Below, piece after piece: positions 50,370 through 62,299 of a stretch of 64,000 bases of DNA. Where the stretch lies: the NCBI GenBank assembly GCA_028023455.1, contig JAQFVV010000027.1, positions 10,909,845-10,973,844 of the forward strand, written 5' to 3'. A program made the position numbers and the translations under genes. The stretch is from Epiperipatus broadwayi. Lineage: Eukaryota; Onychophora; Udeonychophora; Euonychophora; Peripatidae. Each line of letters opens with the position of its first letter. Position 1 is the first letter of the stretch. The notes under the pieces were generated by a model, which searched no databases, had not been told where the DNA came from, and worked only from the letters and a program-made list of their open reading frames with translations.

Positions 50370-50638
50370 CTGTAAATCAATAGATTCCTGATGGGAGATG
50401 TCAAGAGTCCGAGGGAGACTTGGGGCCAAGGCATGATAATCTTGTAACATCATTAATAAATCAGCAATTTGTCTAATAAGTATCCCAAAAGCTCTTGAAA
50501 GGCAGCTAGCAGTTGTTGCCACTGTAACAATACTATCCGTAGTATTCCCAGCTCCACCAGTGCTAGAAGTGGTGGTAGTGGTTGTATTTGTGGTCCGCCG
50601 TAATGATGATGCGTCAATGTAAATCAAACCTCCAGAAT
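50370..50638 (-). CDS. UBR5: UBR5/hyd, internal exon (helical segment before [11 protein letters not shown])
   Basis: The translation runs SGGLIYIDASSLRRTTNTTT, a Thr/Ser-rich low-complexity stretch, then SCLSRAFGILIRQIADLLMM, LQDYHALAPSLPRTLDISHQ and ESIDLQ. LIYID-S-LRR and RAFGILIRQIADLL are recognisable UBR5 blocks. The donor CAG|GTAAAA ends on a full codon, so the next exon, 21.4 kb away, starts in phase 0. The Thr/Ser run (about residues 15-35 of the exon) is encoded by ACA/ACC-type codons and is likely length-variable. The hydrophobic helix that follows belongs to the armadillo-like scaffold in UBR5 structures (family knowledge). Confidence 0.95.
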
Positions 50639-52503
50639 CTATAAAAATAACAATAGAAATATAAAGAAATAGGTATTCTCATGCAATCATATGCATAAAA
50701 ATGAATTTGTCATATCTACATATATTTCATCAATAAATATTTTCTTTCATACAGTATTTTTAGTATTTTAATATCCGTAGTCTTATCCACACAATTTACA
50801 CTTTCCACTTTCACCCAATTACTTTTTATCTGATCTTTCTTTAATAATTCAAATTTGGACTGATTCTTCAAACAAAATGTTACACAAGTTTTTATTCAAT
50901 GTTAATAGCTCACAAAATAATCTTATTTCCCTTACTAAAAATCATTCTAATTGTTATTCAATATTCCTATTTTCAATTAAAAACTAAAATTCTATCAGAT
51001 TTCTCTAAAAACAAATGATTTTGTTTATTAATATATGAAAAGAAGTATTTTTTGATAAAATACTTTTCATTAAAATTATTAATTTTATCTTACTTGACAT
51101 TGAATTTCTGTAAAATCTAAAGGCAAAAAAAACCACGATTATTAATAACTGTTTAAAAAAAAAAAGCCATTTACAAATATGACAAGACAAACTCAAACTT
51201 TAAATAAAATAAAGAATTTTCATTTAAATTTCAGTCAAACTCAGTTTCACAAATATGTCATTGTAACAGAAAAATTTATAATAAATTTGTGGAATGACTA
51301 AAACCTGTAAACAAAATGAGAATACTTCAAAAATAAGATCATATCCTTTAATAAAAATATATTTTTATATTTAGCTTTATTTTCTTTTTTAGTAAAAAAA
51401 AATTACATAAATTCTATGATCACTAAAGATTAAAATGATCTAAACCATTCATGTGTTTACACAAAAGAATCTAGATTTAGTGAAATCACAACAAAAGATA
51501 ACATGAACTTTATATCTATGACCGAGTGAATTAAAATTAGTACAATATCTATTGTATTCTGAACATGCTCTTTATCAAATGTTCCAATCATTTATTCCTT
51601 ATATTTTTAATAAAACCAGATTCATTTTCACAAATGCTGAAACATTTTAACACATTCAAGTGCTTTCTGATATGAAAAATAATGTGTATTTTTTTTTCCT
51701 TTATTTTCTGTCTCGAGTATGATATGAAAACTACATATCACATATTATTTCTCTTTAAAAATATAATTTTTTACTTTTTTGAAAAAGAGACATAATTTAT
51801 GTTACTGTTTGTATAAGATTATGTATGATAATAATTACATTTTTGTTTTTATAAACCATACAATAAACATCACATGATCACCATTTCTTATGCTTACACA
51901 AACTGTTTACACAGAGACTAAACTCTCCATACAGTAAGTCACCAGCTAGAAAGTAGTCTGGGAATATTGGATGAGTGGGCACTAGATAGGGATTTTACGC
52001 ACAAACATTTTTGCATCCGTTGATTACTCTGGCTGGTAAAAAAATTTAAATTACTTTTATAATAATATATAATTTCTTAAAATGAGCTGTTTTTAAAAAT
52101 TAAATATTATCTAGTATATTCAATAAAATAGTACTAAATTACTGTTAATGAGCTGGAACTTAAAAGAGAATTGAGAATTTTTGGACTACGTAAACAACTT
52201 GTTTTTAATCTTTTATAGTATTTTGTCCTTTAGATTTTTATGCTAATATCAATGTGTGAATGCTATTCAAAATAATTTACTAGTTTATGTTTGTATCATA
52301 AATTTTCTTAAAAAAGCAGTTTTCAAACTTCACAATAACAAATTAAATATAAAATTTTAAAATATCACTGGAAAAGAGTTAATAAAATAAATAAATAACT
52401 TTATAGACATAGTAAATATATAAATACTATACATTCTAATAAATTTTGAGTACCATTATTTTAGAAAATTGTTATTAATAGTAATAAGATATTTTTTTCT
52501 TAC
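50639..52503 (-). other. Intron; holds a dispersed-repeat fragment at 51864-51896
   Basis: UBR5 intron of 1.9 kb. AACATCACATGATCACCATT followed by TCTTATGCTT matches the left half of the repeat at 12614-12678. The rest is AT-rich and unclassified. Confidence 0.6.
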
Positions 52504-52773
52504 TTGAAGCAGCAGCAGATGTAGCTGTAGTTGTGGGATTTCGATTTGCAGTAAAATCTCTCTGTCGAACAGCCCACTGCATAGCCTGAGGAGCCTGCAA
52601 AGCACGATTGTTTTGATTAGTAAAGTTATTGCGACGTTCTAATTGTTCTTCTAAAAACGCAAACTCTTCTGCTTCAGGACCATCAGACTCTCCAGCATCG
52701 CTTTCATCGTCATCTTCTTGATTCGATGAACCAGCAGAATCATCTTCAGAGAAATAGGCTACACTGCCGACTC
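52504..52773 (-). CDS. UBR5: UBR5/hyd, internal exon (acidic linker, EEQLERR and MQWAVR segments)
   Basis: The translation begins GVGSVAYFSEDDSAGSSNQE, continues through a long Asp/Glu-rich run, then EEFAFLEEQLERR and QAMQWAVRQRDF, and ends in an Ala/Thr-rich tail SAAAS. The EEQLERR and MQW-AVR words are hallmarks of this part of UBR5 in other animals. The acceptor is GTTTTAG and the donor A|GTAAG. One trailing base joins AT of the next exon to give Asn. The exon is 270 nt, and its frame agrees with both neighbours. The region is predicted to be disordered and acidic, linking the UBR-box half to the C-terminal half. No enzymatic residues are expected here. Confidence 0.95.
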
Positions 52774-53306
52774 CTAAAACAAAACAATTTTTAAAAAATT
52801 AAATAATCAATAAATGTTATAAGTTTTAAGCAAATATCTTTTAATTAAGCTATGTTGATCATATTACACCAAATATATGGATAATAAGTTTCAGATCTAT
52901 GAAATAAAAAGTGATCATTTATGTTAAAGAATGCATGATAGACATATAAATATAAATCTACATACACAGAGATCCTTATATTTATCTAGGTTCAGAAAAT
53001 TTTAATAATGACTTAAGTCATGACGATTGGAAATATTTTTATAGAATTATATATAGTGTTTACATTATTTAATCAAAAAGTGAATATCAACAGCGTTGAG
53101 CCCAAAACTGACTGCCAATGAAAAGACCCCAAGATTTAAGAATTGTAAATAATCAATAAGCAGTGCCAGTCAAAAATATCTCTTGCTACTTTCCCAGGAA
53201 TATAATAATATTGTTAAATGAAACGATGGGTATTATTTCCAATACAAATAAATATTTTCATTTTCCTCTTTGCTCTTCCTTTCATTCTCTCATCTTATCT
53301 TTTTTC

Positions 53307-53801
53307 ATTATTTTCAGTCACTTAAACTGATATAAGGCCTTATCATCATCAATCATCTCTCTCTGCATTCCAGCCTTTTCTTATAGAGATAAATCTTTTC
53401 ATTTTCTCTGTGCTCTTTCTTTCCTTCTCTTACCTTTCCCTTTTTTCATTCCAATATCAGCCTTTCAAGCTAATTGAGCACACGCCTTTTGAGTGTTAAA
53501 TAAATGAATACTCTCTTCTTCAATCCAAGATATAGTATTTATGCAGGAATAAAAAGAATCCCTTTTATTCCTGCATAAATACTATATCTTGGATTGAAGA
53601 AGAGAGTATTCATTTATTTAACACTCAAAAGGCGTGTGCTCAATTAGCTTGAAAGGCTAATATTAGAATGAAATATAATTGCAAGCACGGTGCTAGATAA
53701 AATATTTGCTTACTTTCCCTTTTTTATTATATTATTTTCAGTCACTTAAACTGATATAAGACCTGGTCATCAACAAACATTTCTCTCTGCATTATCTGAC
53801 A
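53307..53801. repeat. Direct repeats flanking a hairpin
   Basis: TTATTTTCAGTCACTTAAAC followed by TGATATAAG(G/A)CCT and TCTCTCTGCATT occurs at 53307-53388 and again at 53732-53801, bracketing the hairpin 53447-53670. Together they look like one repeat unit that was duplicated or an insertion with long flanking duplication. Confidence 0.7.
53447..53670. repeat. Near-perfect hairpin, 108-bp arms, 8-nt loop
   Basis: The arm 53447-53554 (CATTCCAATATCAGCCTTTC...TATGCAGGAATAAAA) pairs with 53563-53670 with only two mismatches seen. The loop is AGAATCCC. The transcript of this UBR5 intron would form a 108-bp duplex. Young foldback or inverted duplication. Confidence 0.92.
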
Positions 53802-53889
53802 GTGTGATTATAATTGTGCAAATACATTTACATCTTGACTGTAATCTTTTATTGCATTTTATTTTTTGATGCAAATATTATTGTTTAAT

Positions 53890-56800
53890 GTACACAAGAT
53901 CTTTGTCATTATATTATATTATAGAACAATACTGTACAATAAAATTCAAATATAGCTTTCATAATAATTCTCAGAAAATGGCCACAGATATTTTAAAATC
54001 ACTTTGCATGTTTCTTTTATTGCATGAGATTTTGAAAATTTGTGATCTTAAGGTGCATATTATCCATTCTATAAGAATATATATTAACTGAATAAAAATA
54101 AGTTTGATTTGATTTTCAAATTAAGTAGCCATGTTCTATTTTTGAATTTCCCAGACATTTTACTCCTGAAGATGGAAAAAAAAATGTTTTCTTAACAAAG
54201 CAAGATGTTTTTCTTTCTCCTATGAAGAAATTGATTTTAGTTATTGGTGAAAAGTTAACAATAGACTGTGACTATTCAAAGAAAAATCAACTAAATATAT
54301 AAATTCTAAATATATCTTTAAAACACGAGTACTCGACTAAATAAACCGGGTTCTTTTTAATATAATTATTCCATATTTGTTTAAAAATTATAAAAAATAA
54401 ATCCCTCTTTTCTTTATATATTTTATCAACACAAAGTAATAAAGCACAGAAATTGTGTAAAAAATAAAACGTACATGAGAGAACAAATGAATAAATAAAA
54501 AACTAAAGTACAAGTAAAGGTATAAATTATTTAATAAAAAAAAAAGACAAAAAACTTTTCTTAATACCTTTAAAATATTTGTTAATATTATTTTATTGTG
54601 TTTTTAAAATGAAATTTTATGAATCTCTATTGTTTTGATCATTTTTTGCATTGGCAGTTCTAATGCTTTAGATGAATATATAAAATAAAATTGTTTTGCT
54701 CAGTCTTTAATGACTGTAATTAACTCTAATGCTCTAATAAGAAACAGTCTAATTACTTTTATCAAAATGCCAACATAAAATCATTTAAGTAAACAAAAAT
54801 TAATTTGATTTCTGTTAAAACTTTAATTCTTAACATTATTTTCTACGTATAAAAATTCGAACTGTGCACTGAATCTATACATAAAATATATCTAAAAAAA
54901 AAAGTTATGAAAAAATAAAAATCATACCTATAAATGCAAGAGAAACACACATGCTTATACAAAGATTATTGATACAAGGTTACAATTAAATAGGACAGAA
55001 AGGCAAATTCAATGGTTTGTATCTGAAAAAACAACTGTAATTTCATTGTTAATTTTTATTACCAACAATTAAGTGAGGATGGACTGGTTCTTTATTTTTA
55101 TTAGTTAATTTTTAATATTAATCTGGCTCCCTACAATTCAAAAAATTATATTATCTGCATAGGACCTTTTAAATTTTTGCATCTACCAGCCTATTATTTT
55201 TGCATGAACTATAATAGATTTAAAGTAACATTTTTCATTTATTTTCCAATATCACAGTAAACTTTTGCAATCATAAGATCCTTGAGAACACCTTTCTTTT
55301 AGAATTTTGACCAATCATAAAATTTAAATCAATATAGTGCAAGATTCGTAAGGACCACATGCACATGTTATATATCATTCTTGTCAATATTGAATCAGCT
55401 TTCCAATGGTGTAATTTTGTGTGTGTGTGCAACAAAATTTGCGTTTTTAAAGAGTTTTACTAAAAGGAATTTTTTATTTGCTTTTTGCTTATTTTTTAAA
55501 TGTTACACAGAAATGAATGAATGATTAATAAATTATGCCTAAAATACATAAAACTGATGCACACATATAGAAGTCTAAGAGCTTAGAATCTAAAACAATC
55601 GTAACTTTATATGAAGCTTCAAAAGAAATATTTTGTATTAGCTTTAAATATATAATATTTTTCATAATTTTTTTGACATAAATAATTTATAATACTATAA
55701 AATAATGGTTTATGTTGTATATATAAAAGTAATTCTGTGGGTTTAGAATCTAATCAACTCTACCAGTTGTAAATATATATATATATTTTATAAATTTTTG
55801 ATATAATTTATAATGCTGTACAAAAATAGTTCATTTCATGCTCTACAAGTTTGTTTTGTGTTCCAACACATATATGTATCTACTGTATAAATAATTTTAT
55901 ACTATATTTTTTTCAATCTGTTATTTTCTATTTGTTTATAAAAATATTGTACTTTTTTTTTTTTGTAATTCATGATTATAATGAAAAATCAAATTTATTT
56001 TATTGTCTTATCTGTTGCTGCAAGCAGTATTTCATGTCTGTTGAGTATGTATCTGAATCATATAACTTTGTCACATAAACATAAGCAATTATATATCTTT
56101 TTTTTTTTCTACATTTTTATACAAATATTATAATTATTTGCAAGTTATGCTTATAATCATATTTATTATAACAATTAAACTTAATTTTCTTAAATTAAAA
56201 TATAGCCATCTACACAGTAAGCTATTAGGAATTTCCACAAAAGCAAATGAAAAATGTAAACAGATAATAAAAAACAATAGTATTGTGACTATTTTTATTA
56301 ATATTTTACATTGTACTAAATTGGGAAAAAAAAAATTGTTCTCGTTTATTTATATACATATGTAGGAATGTGATATATATATGCATTCTGAAAAATCTTT
56401 TTAGTCTTTCATTCTGTGTCAGTTTTGCTCTTTTATGTTATATATTAATTTTTAAAATTATTTTAAAATTAATTTTATTTTTGATAAATTAGTTTACTAA
56501 AGTTCTCTTTGCATAATATCTTATATATAATGCATATGTGATATACAATAAATTTATTATTAAATATTCTTTTTTTTTTCATTAGAAACAAATGTATTTC
56601 CAGTAAATATCTGCATAAAAGGATAAAAACATGGATCAGCCAATAAAAATGAAAATTGCCAGCAAATAAATACTTGAAGATTTAATAATAAAGAATTGTC
56701 TCAAGTAAGACATAATATAACATTTTTTTTCAAAATTTTAAAAGAAATGTGATGAAGCTGTGTACAAAAATGTCATTTTAACATTTAATTCTTAAAATTC

Positions 56801-58019
56801 AATAAGCATTTTAAAAATAATTTTAAAATCTTTTTTTTCTATATTTTTTAAGGTAATGATTTTTTTTTTTTTTTAGCTTTATTACATTCCATCATATTTG
56901 TTTTTTCAAACAATGTATATAACTTTAATTTAATGTGTTCAAACTAAAGATTTTTTACAAATTATATCTGTTGTAATTTTTTTTTTTTTTACAATTCAAT
57001 ATGGCAGCTTAGGTTTTAAAAAAGTTTAATAAATTAATATAATTATACATATCTCAAAATAAAATATAATAAAAAAAATGTAAGTAAATAAATAACTGTA
57101 AAATAATAAACATAACTAATGTGAGTTCTATATTTCTACTTTTTTTTAATTAGTTTTAATTTTCCTAACATGACTAATAAAGGAAGTCTCACAAACCAAG
57201 AATATCAAAGTAACAATATTTTTTACTGACATGAATAATTTTTATTGAAACTTATAAAATTATAACATTTTTATGATAAAAGAAATATTATTTTAAAATA
57301 GACCAAGTTTGTATTAACACATGGTAACATATTTTAGATAAAAGGCTAGGATATATAAACAAAACTTTAACATCATCTTCAAAGTTCACAAAATCTTGTC
57401 AACTTCTTTATTTTTCATTAAATAATTTCATGTTATATGTAATTTTAATTTATAATAATCATAGAATAAAAAAATTTATAAAAATATATATTGGGTTAAA
57501 AAAAAGACAAAATTAATCTTGTATTGTTATTATGTTTAACAAATAAAATTCATTATAAAATTTAAAATCTTCATGCATTACTAAAAAAAATCTGGAGACT
57601 AAATGCATTCAGCACAACAAAACAATTCTTTTAATTGTATTTATATGTTATTCTTATTTTACATACTTTATTATGAAAAAAAAAAGTATTCTAATAATAA
57701 ATATCCAATAATTTCTTACAACAATAAAAAAAGAAAATGCAAAACAATTAATGCTAGACTGATTAATAAACATACAGTAATCACAAAAAAATTCATCATT
57801 ACCAATAATAAAAACAATAAATATATATTATAAACACTTTTAAGATTATTTGTAATAAATAATAAGAATATACTTACTATTTTAAATATAGTATATTTCA
57901 AACATTACTAATCATAAAATAAGTGGGTGATATATTTTATGTTATTAAACTTTAAATTTGGTACTATAGAGTAGTGAAAATACTACCACTATTTCTTATG
58001 TATATATGCACATGCATGT
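53890..58019. other. Intron, no recognisable content
   Basis: Very AT-rich UBR5 intron with many homopolymer runs. Short ORFs here are chance openings. The right end may contain the decayed 5' end of the Penelope-like element. Confidence 0.55.
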
Positions 58020-58127
58020 ATACAATCGAGGATTAATACTGCAATTAATAAAAAGGATAAATTAAATAAGAAAGGATGGAAGGAAAAATTAGTTATTAGG
58101 AAAATTAAGGATAAAATAAAACAAGAG

Positions 58128-59793
58128 AGACTGGTTGTGATGACTGAGGATAAGAGACCAAGATTCGTGATTTTGAATGAAAATGAATATGAGCAGAGGG
58201 TTAAATAAGATATGGAAAAACAAGAATATTTGAAAATGAATAAGGATCCAAGTAATGAAATTAAAATAAAATATAAAATACTATTGACTAATATGAGGGT
58301 AAAACAGTTAATTAATGAAAAAGAATGTAGACATCTATATCCTATGGTAATTGAATATCCTAATATGTTTGGGAAAGTTGAGACACAAAAAGATGGTATG
58401 CCACTAAGAGCAATATTGGATTTTAAGAATTATGTTCTTAAAGGCTTGTGTGATATAGTATGTAAAAATATTATAAATGGTGTGGGTTTTGGGAAATATT
58501 GCATTTTTAAAAGCTCGAAGGAAATTATAAATAAACTAAAGAATGTGAAATTAAATAGGAATGGAAATATTGTATCATTTGATATTGAAAAGATGTATCA
58601 AAGTATACCTAGAGGGGAAAGCATAAAAATAGCTATGGAAAGAATAAAGGATTATGATGGTATGTCGAAGGAATGGATGTGTATTATTAATGAGGCTTTA
58701 TTGTTGATAAGTGAAACACTGTACTTTAAATATAAAAATGAGTTTTGGAAGATAACTAAAGGATAGATTATGGGTTGTTCCATTAGTGATGTTTTATTGT
58801 CTATTATGATTGATTATATTGAGGGATGAGTAATTGAAAAATATGTAAGGATGAAAGAAATTATACAATATCACAGATATGTTGATGATATACTTATAAT
58901 GTGGAATAGTAGAAGTATTAATAATTCGTTTAATGAAATGAATGATAATGAATATGGTATTAGATTTACGATGGAAAATGGAGAGGAAGGGTTAAAATAT
59001 TTAGATTTTTTTTATGAGGAAGGGTGTGTTTCAGGTGATTGTTATAAAACATTATATTAAGGAGAAAGATAAAAGAGGTATAATAGATCCAAGTTCATAT
59101 CAACCATGGTCTCAAAAAATAGCAGCAATGAAAGGGTTTAGAGAAAAAAATGATAGGTTAACTTTAGATAAGGATGTAGCATTAATACAAAAGTTGGACA
59201 TTGAAAATGATTATATTAGTATGGGATATAAAAAGAAATATATAAGTAAATTTTTTAAAAATAAAGGTGAAAATAGTAGATATTATAATAATAAGAAATT
59301 AATTGTAAATAATAAATGGATTTCAGTTCCATATTTTGATAGAGTATGTAAAGAGTTGGTAAGAGAAGAATTACTGGGTAATATTAAAATAGGATGGAAA
59401 GACTGTAAAACATTAGGGAAATGGATATGAAATATAGAAAATAATAATGAGAATGGTAGGGCAGGATTGGTGTATAAGATTATTTGTGAATTTTGTAGCA
59501 TGATATATATTGGTCAGACAGAGAAGACTGCATTAGAAAGGGGTAAAGAACATGATAGGGCAATTAGGAGGAAGGATATGAGATCAGGGATTTATGTACA
59601 TTTTTTGAATACTGGGCATAGAATGAGTTGTGAAAAAAACATTCAGGTGATTAAGTATGTAAAGAAGTATAGTGAGAGGATATGGTATGAAACTTTGTAT
59701 ATACAGGAGAATTTTGAAAAATGTATGAATATGGTTAAAAGTCCTGTAAAGTTGGCTGGAAAATGGGTGTTATTAGATAGCTGGAAGATTTAA
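58128..59793 (+). pseudogene. Penelope-like RT/GIY-YIG protein, broken
   Basis: Order of motifs: RLVVMTEDKRPRFVILNENE near 58128 (N-terminal RT region), KDGMPLRAILDFKNYVLKGL near 58390, motif A FDIEKMYQSIP near 58580, motif B as KG*IMGCSIS where TAG (58764-58766) replaces the usual Gln, motif C YVDD at 58878-58889, then a GIY-YIG domain starting LVYKIICEFCSMIYIGQTEK near 59467, with ERGKEH. Breaks: TAA 58206, TAG 58764, TGA 58827, a frameshift near 59010-59040 and TGA 59428. RT copies RNA into DNA at ends opened by the GIY-YIG nuclease. This copy cannot make a full protein. Confidence 0.88.
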
Positions 59794-60144
59794 TTTAGTT
59801 GGATATAATTATAAGTAAATTACGTGTATGTATTTATATAGATGATTATCATTCTAATTATGTTGGGTTTAAAATATTAAATATAGTTATATAAGTATAC
59901 AAGGAGAGAAGGATTGGGAAATTTATGAATGATATTAAGGTATAAATGAGTGATTGTATAATGTAAATGTATGATTATGATTTAGATCATGTTTGTGTAT
60001 AAATATTGTATATAATTATTTATGTATGTGATGAATAGAAAATATAAGATTTGTTTTATGTTTTATCTTTGATATTATAATGTAATATGAAACCTGTAGG
60101 TAGAGTTGCTGTAGAAAAGGAAGAATTGTAAAACTTTTAAGTGT

Positions 60145-60197
60145 ATTTACATCTTGATAAGGCTCCAGTATGAGGGTGAAATCCGGGTTGGTGAAAT
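60145..60197 (+). ncRNA. Hammerhead-ribozyme-like motif in the Penelope 3' region (type I, degenerate)
   Basis: Stem I: ATTT(a)CATC (60145-60153) pairs with GGTGAAAT (60190-60197) with one bulged A. The core TTGATAA (60154-60160) stands where CTGATGA is expected. A weak stem II follows (GCTC 60162-60165 with GGGT 60174-60177), then GAA (60178-60180), a short near-palindrome ATCCGGGT as stem III and T at the expected cleavage position 60189. Very short stem III is typical of Penelope hammerheads (established). The C3 and G8 positions are changed, so activity is unlikely. Confidence 0.5.
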
Positions 60198-60265
60198 TAA
60201 ATATATTATTATAAAAGTTGTCTTATTAAATAATTTTTTACTGAATTATTATACATATACACATA

Positions 60266-61300
60266 CACCTGGGTCTCATTTTACGCGATAGATAGGTTCC
60301 TCAGAAAACACGCGCAAACGAAATCGCGCAAAAATAGATGTAACTTACATTGAAAAGGGGGGATGCGGTTTGTGATTTTTCAAAATTCGCATAAAAGCAA
60401 AGCACCAATGTAAAATTACTTTAAAATTCGCACAAAAAAAAATAAGAAAATAAAATATGACTAATAAAAAATTTCAAATTTGAAAAAAATTGATACAAGA
60501 CAAACTTTTTTTAACTATAATATTTAATTTTATTCAAAATAATATATTTTTATGCATAATTTACAGTACAGTAATTTACATTTTTTTTATACACGTTTTA
60601 ATTATTATCACTATTTGCCAAAAAAACACGTTCGTTTGCAAACTGAGAAAATACAAATAGTGCCAACTTCACACTCATGTTGTGTCAATGGTTTTCTGGT
60701 GACAACGTAATTAGTAATTAATCTTTGAGACGATGATTTTATTAATTGTTTATGAAACTAACAACTAAAAATTAAATTCTTATTTTTGTCTTTAATTTTT
60801 TAATTTTCAATGCCGTTTAAAAATCAAATTTCACATCACATTAATTTCAAGTCGCCAAGTAATTTTTAAATTGTTAATTACAATTAAAAATCAGATTTTA
60901 ATTTTTAATTGTCAAATTTAATTGCGCTAACTGATTACATTCTTTTTTAAAAAGCAAAAACAGAATGTGATTTAAAATGCAAAATTAACACGCGCAATGT
61001 TTGAACAAATTTACATTATAATCTTGTAAAATTTAATGTGTGTATACATAAAATGTGGAAATCATGATTTTAATTTCATTATTGCATAAAATCTTACTAT
61101 TATAAAGCACTGAAAATATTGAAATTATTAAGATGAAAGTCGAATTCCAATAATGTGCTATTACTTTCAATATAACGTAAGCGCGCGAAATTTATTATTT
61201 AAAGTAATAGCGCATTATTGGAGTTCAACTTCTGGTGAAACAGGAATCGCGTAACTTCAAAATCATGTTAAATAAATCCTCGTAAAAAGAGACCGAGGTG
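60266..61300. mobile_element. TA-flanked non-autonomous DNA element, copy 3 (1,035 bp)
   Basis: Ends CACCTGGGTCTCATTTTACG and AAAAAGAGACCGAGGTG with TA on both sides (60264-60265, 61301-61302). The internal inverted repeat CCAATAATGTGCTATTACTT / AAGTAATAGCGCATTATTGG lies near 61147-61221. A central part (about 60765-60930) consists of repeated ATTTTTAATT-type words absent from copy 2. Confidence 0.85.
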
Positions 61301-61302
61301 TA

Positions 61303-62299
61303 CAAGTGTAAGTCTTTAATTAAAAAATTGTAAATCTGTAAAAAAGTATTTCAGGAATACTAAATTTTTTAAAAATATATACAATATAAGAAATATGTAT
61401 ACTTATACCTGAAATTTTTCAATATTTGTTATATTATTATTTAAAAAAAAAAAATTTTAATATTTAAAAATTCACAGAAAATCATTCGGGCTAATCCAAT
61501 AAATGAGCGCTATCTAATGAAAGAGATTATTTTTCTTTTAACATGTGCAGTTCTTCATATAATATTACTAAAAATTATTTATTAAACATAAAAAAAAGAT
61601 TAACACTAAGCATATCCAATTGCAGTTAAGTCTGAATTTCAGTAGTAATTAAAATTCTTGATAATCATATTTTTAACAACAGAATTAATAAGATAATTAT
61701 AAATAAAAAACCATAATTCAAATTCTTTTATAAAATGCATTTTCAATACAAATATGGATCATTTGAAAACAAAAAAATTTTTTTTATCATCTCACATTAA
61801 TAAAAAAATAAAATTATCATTGAAAGTATTTTTGTATAAAAACTTTCTTAAATTTTCAGAAAACTCCCATCAAATATCTAAAAACATTGACCTGCTCTAT
61901 TTCCCTAGTGTACCTTATGAGCCAAACTAAAAACTTTTCCATCAAAGTACATGATAACAATTAAAATAGTTTTATAGAAAAATGAAATTAAATTGTAGCT
62001 AACATTTCCAAGCAAATACAACACAACTTCAGTTTTTTTCTTTTTAAATTATAGAAATGTATTCCTTATTTAAATTCTTTCTTCATTCTAAAACTGGTAA
62101 GGAGTTTGATACAGTAATTTTTCCTCTAAAAACTTTTATAAATAGTATTTTTCAGACTTTTCCTTCATGTTATTTTTATTAGCATGACCAGAGGACCATT
62201 AATACATTAAAAGGTTAAAAAAATTTTTTTAAAGGCATGCTAGCATGAATGATTTGGAACAAGTTATTGGAGCAAAATCGGTACTTGAGTATTAATCCT
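61303..62299. other. Intron, no recognisable content
   Basis: AT-rich UBR5 intron. Nothing supported. Confidence 0.55.

Larger units (their letters stand above)
58020..60230 (+). mobile_element. Penelope-like retroelement, degenerate copy
   Basis: Contains RT and GIY-YIG coding remnants (58128-59793) followed by ~430 nt of non-coding sequence ending in a hammerhead-like motif (60145-60197). RT joined to a GIY-YIG endonuclease is diagnostic of Penelope-like elements. Ends and target duplication are not defined. The TA-flanked element copy 3 starts only 36 nt further on. Confidence 0.8.

Noticed and set aside
52950-53030. Plus-strand reading IYLGSENFNND reminiscent of the LINE word YLGS
   Set aside because: Only one short word matches and no neighbouring RT motif is visible; too weak to annotate.
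59283-59501. 72-aa minus-strand ORF
   Set aside because: Antisense shadow of the Penelope-like pseudogene.
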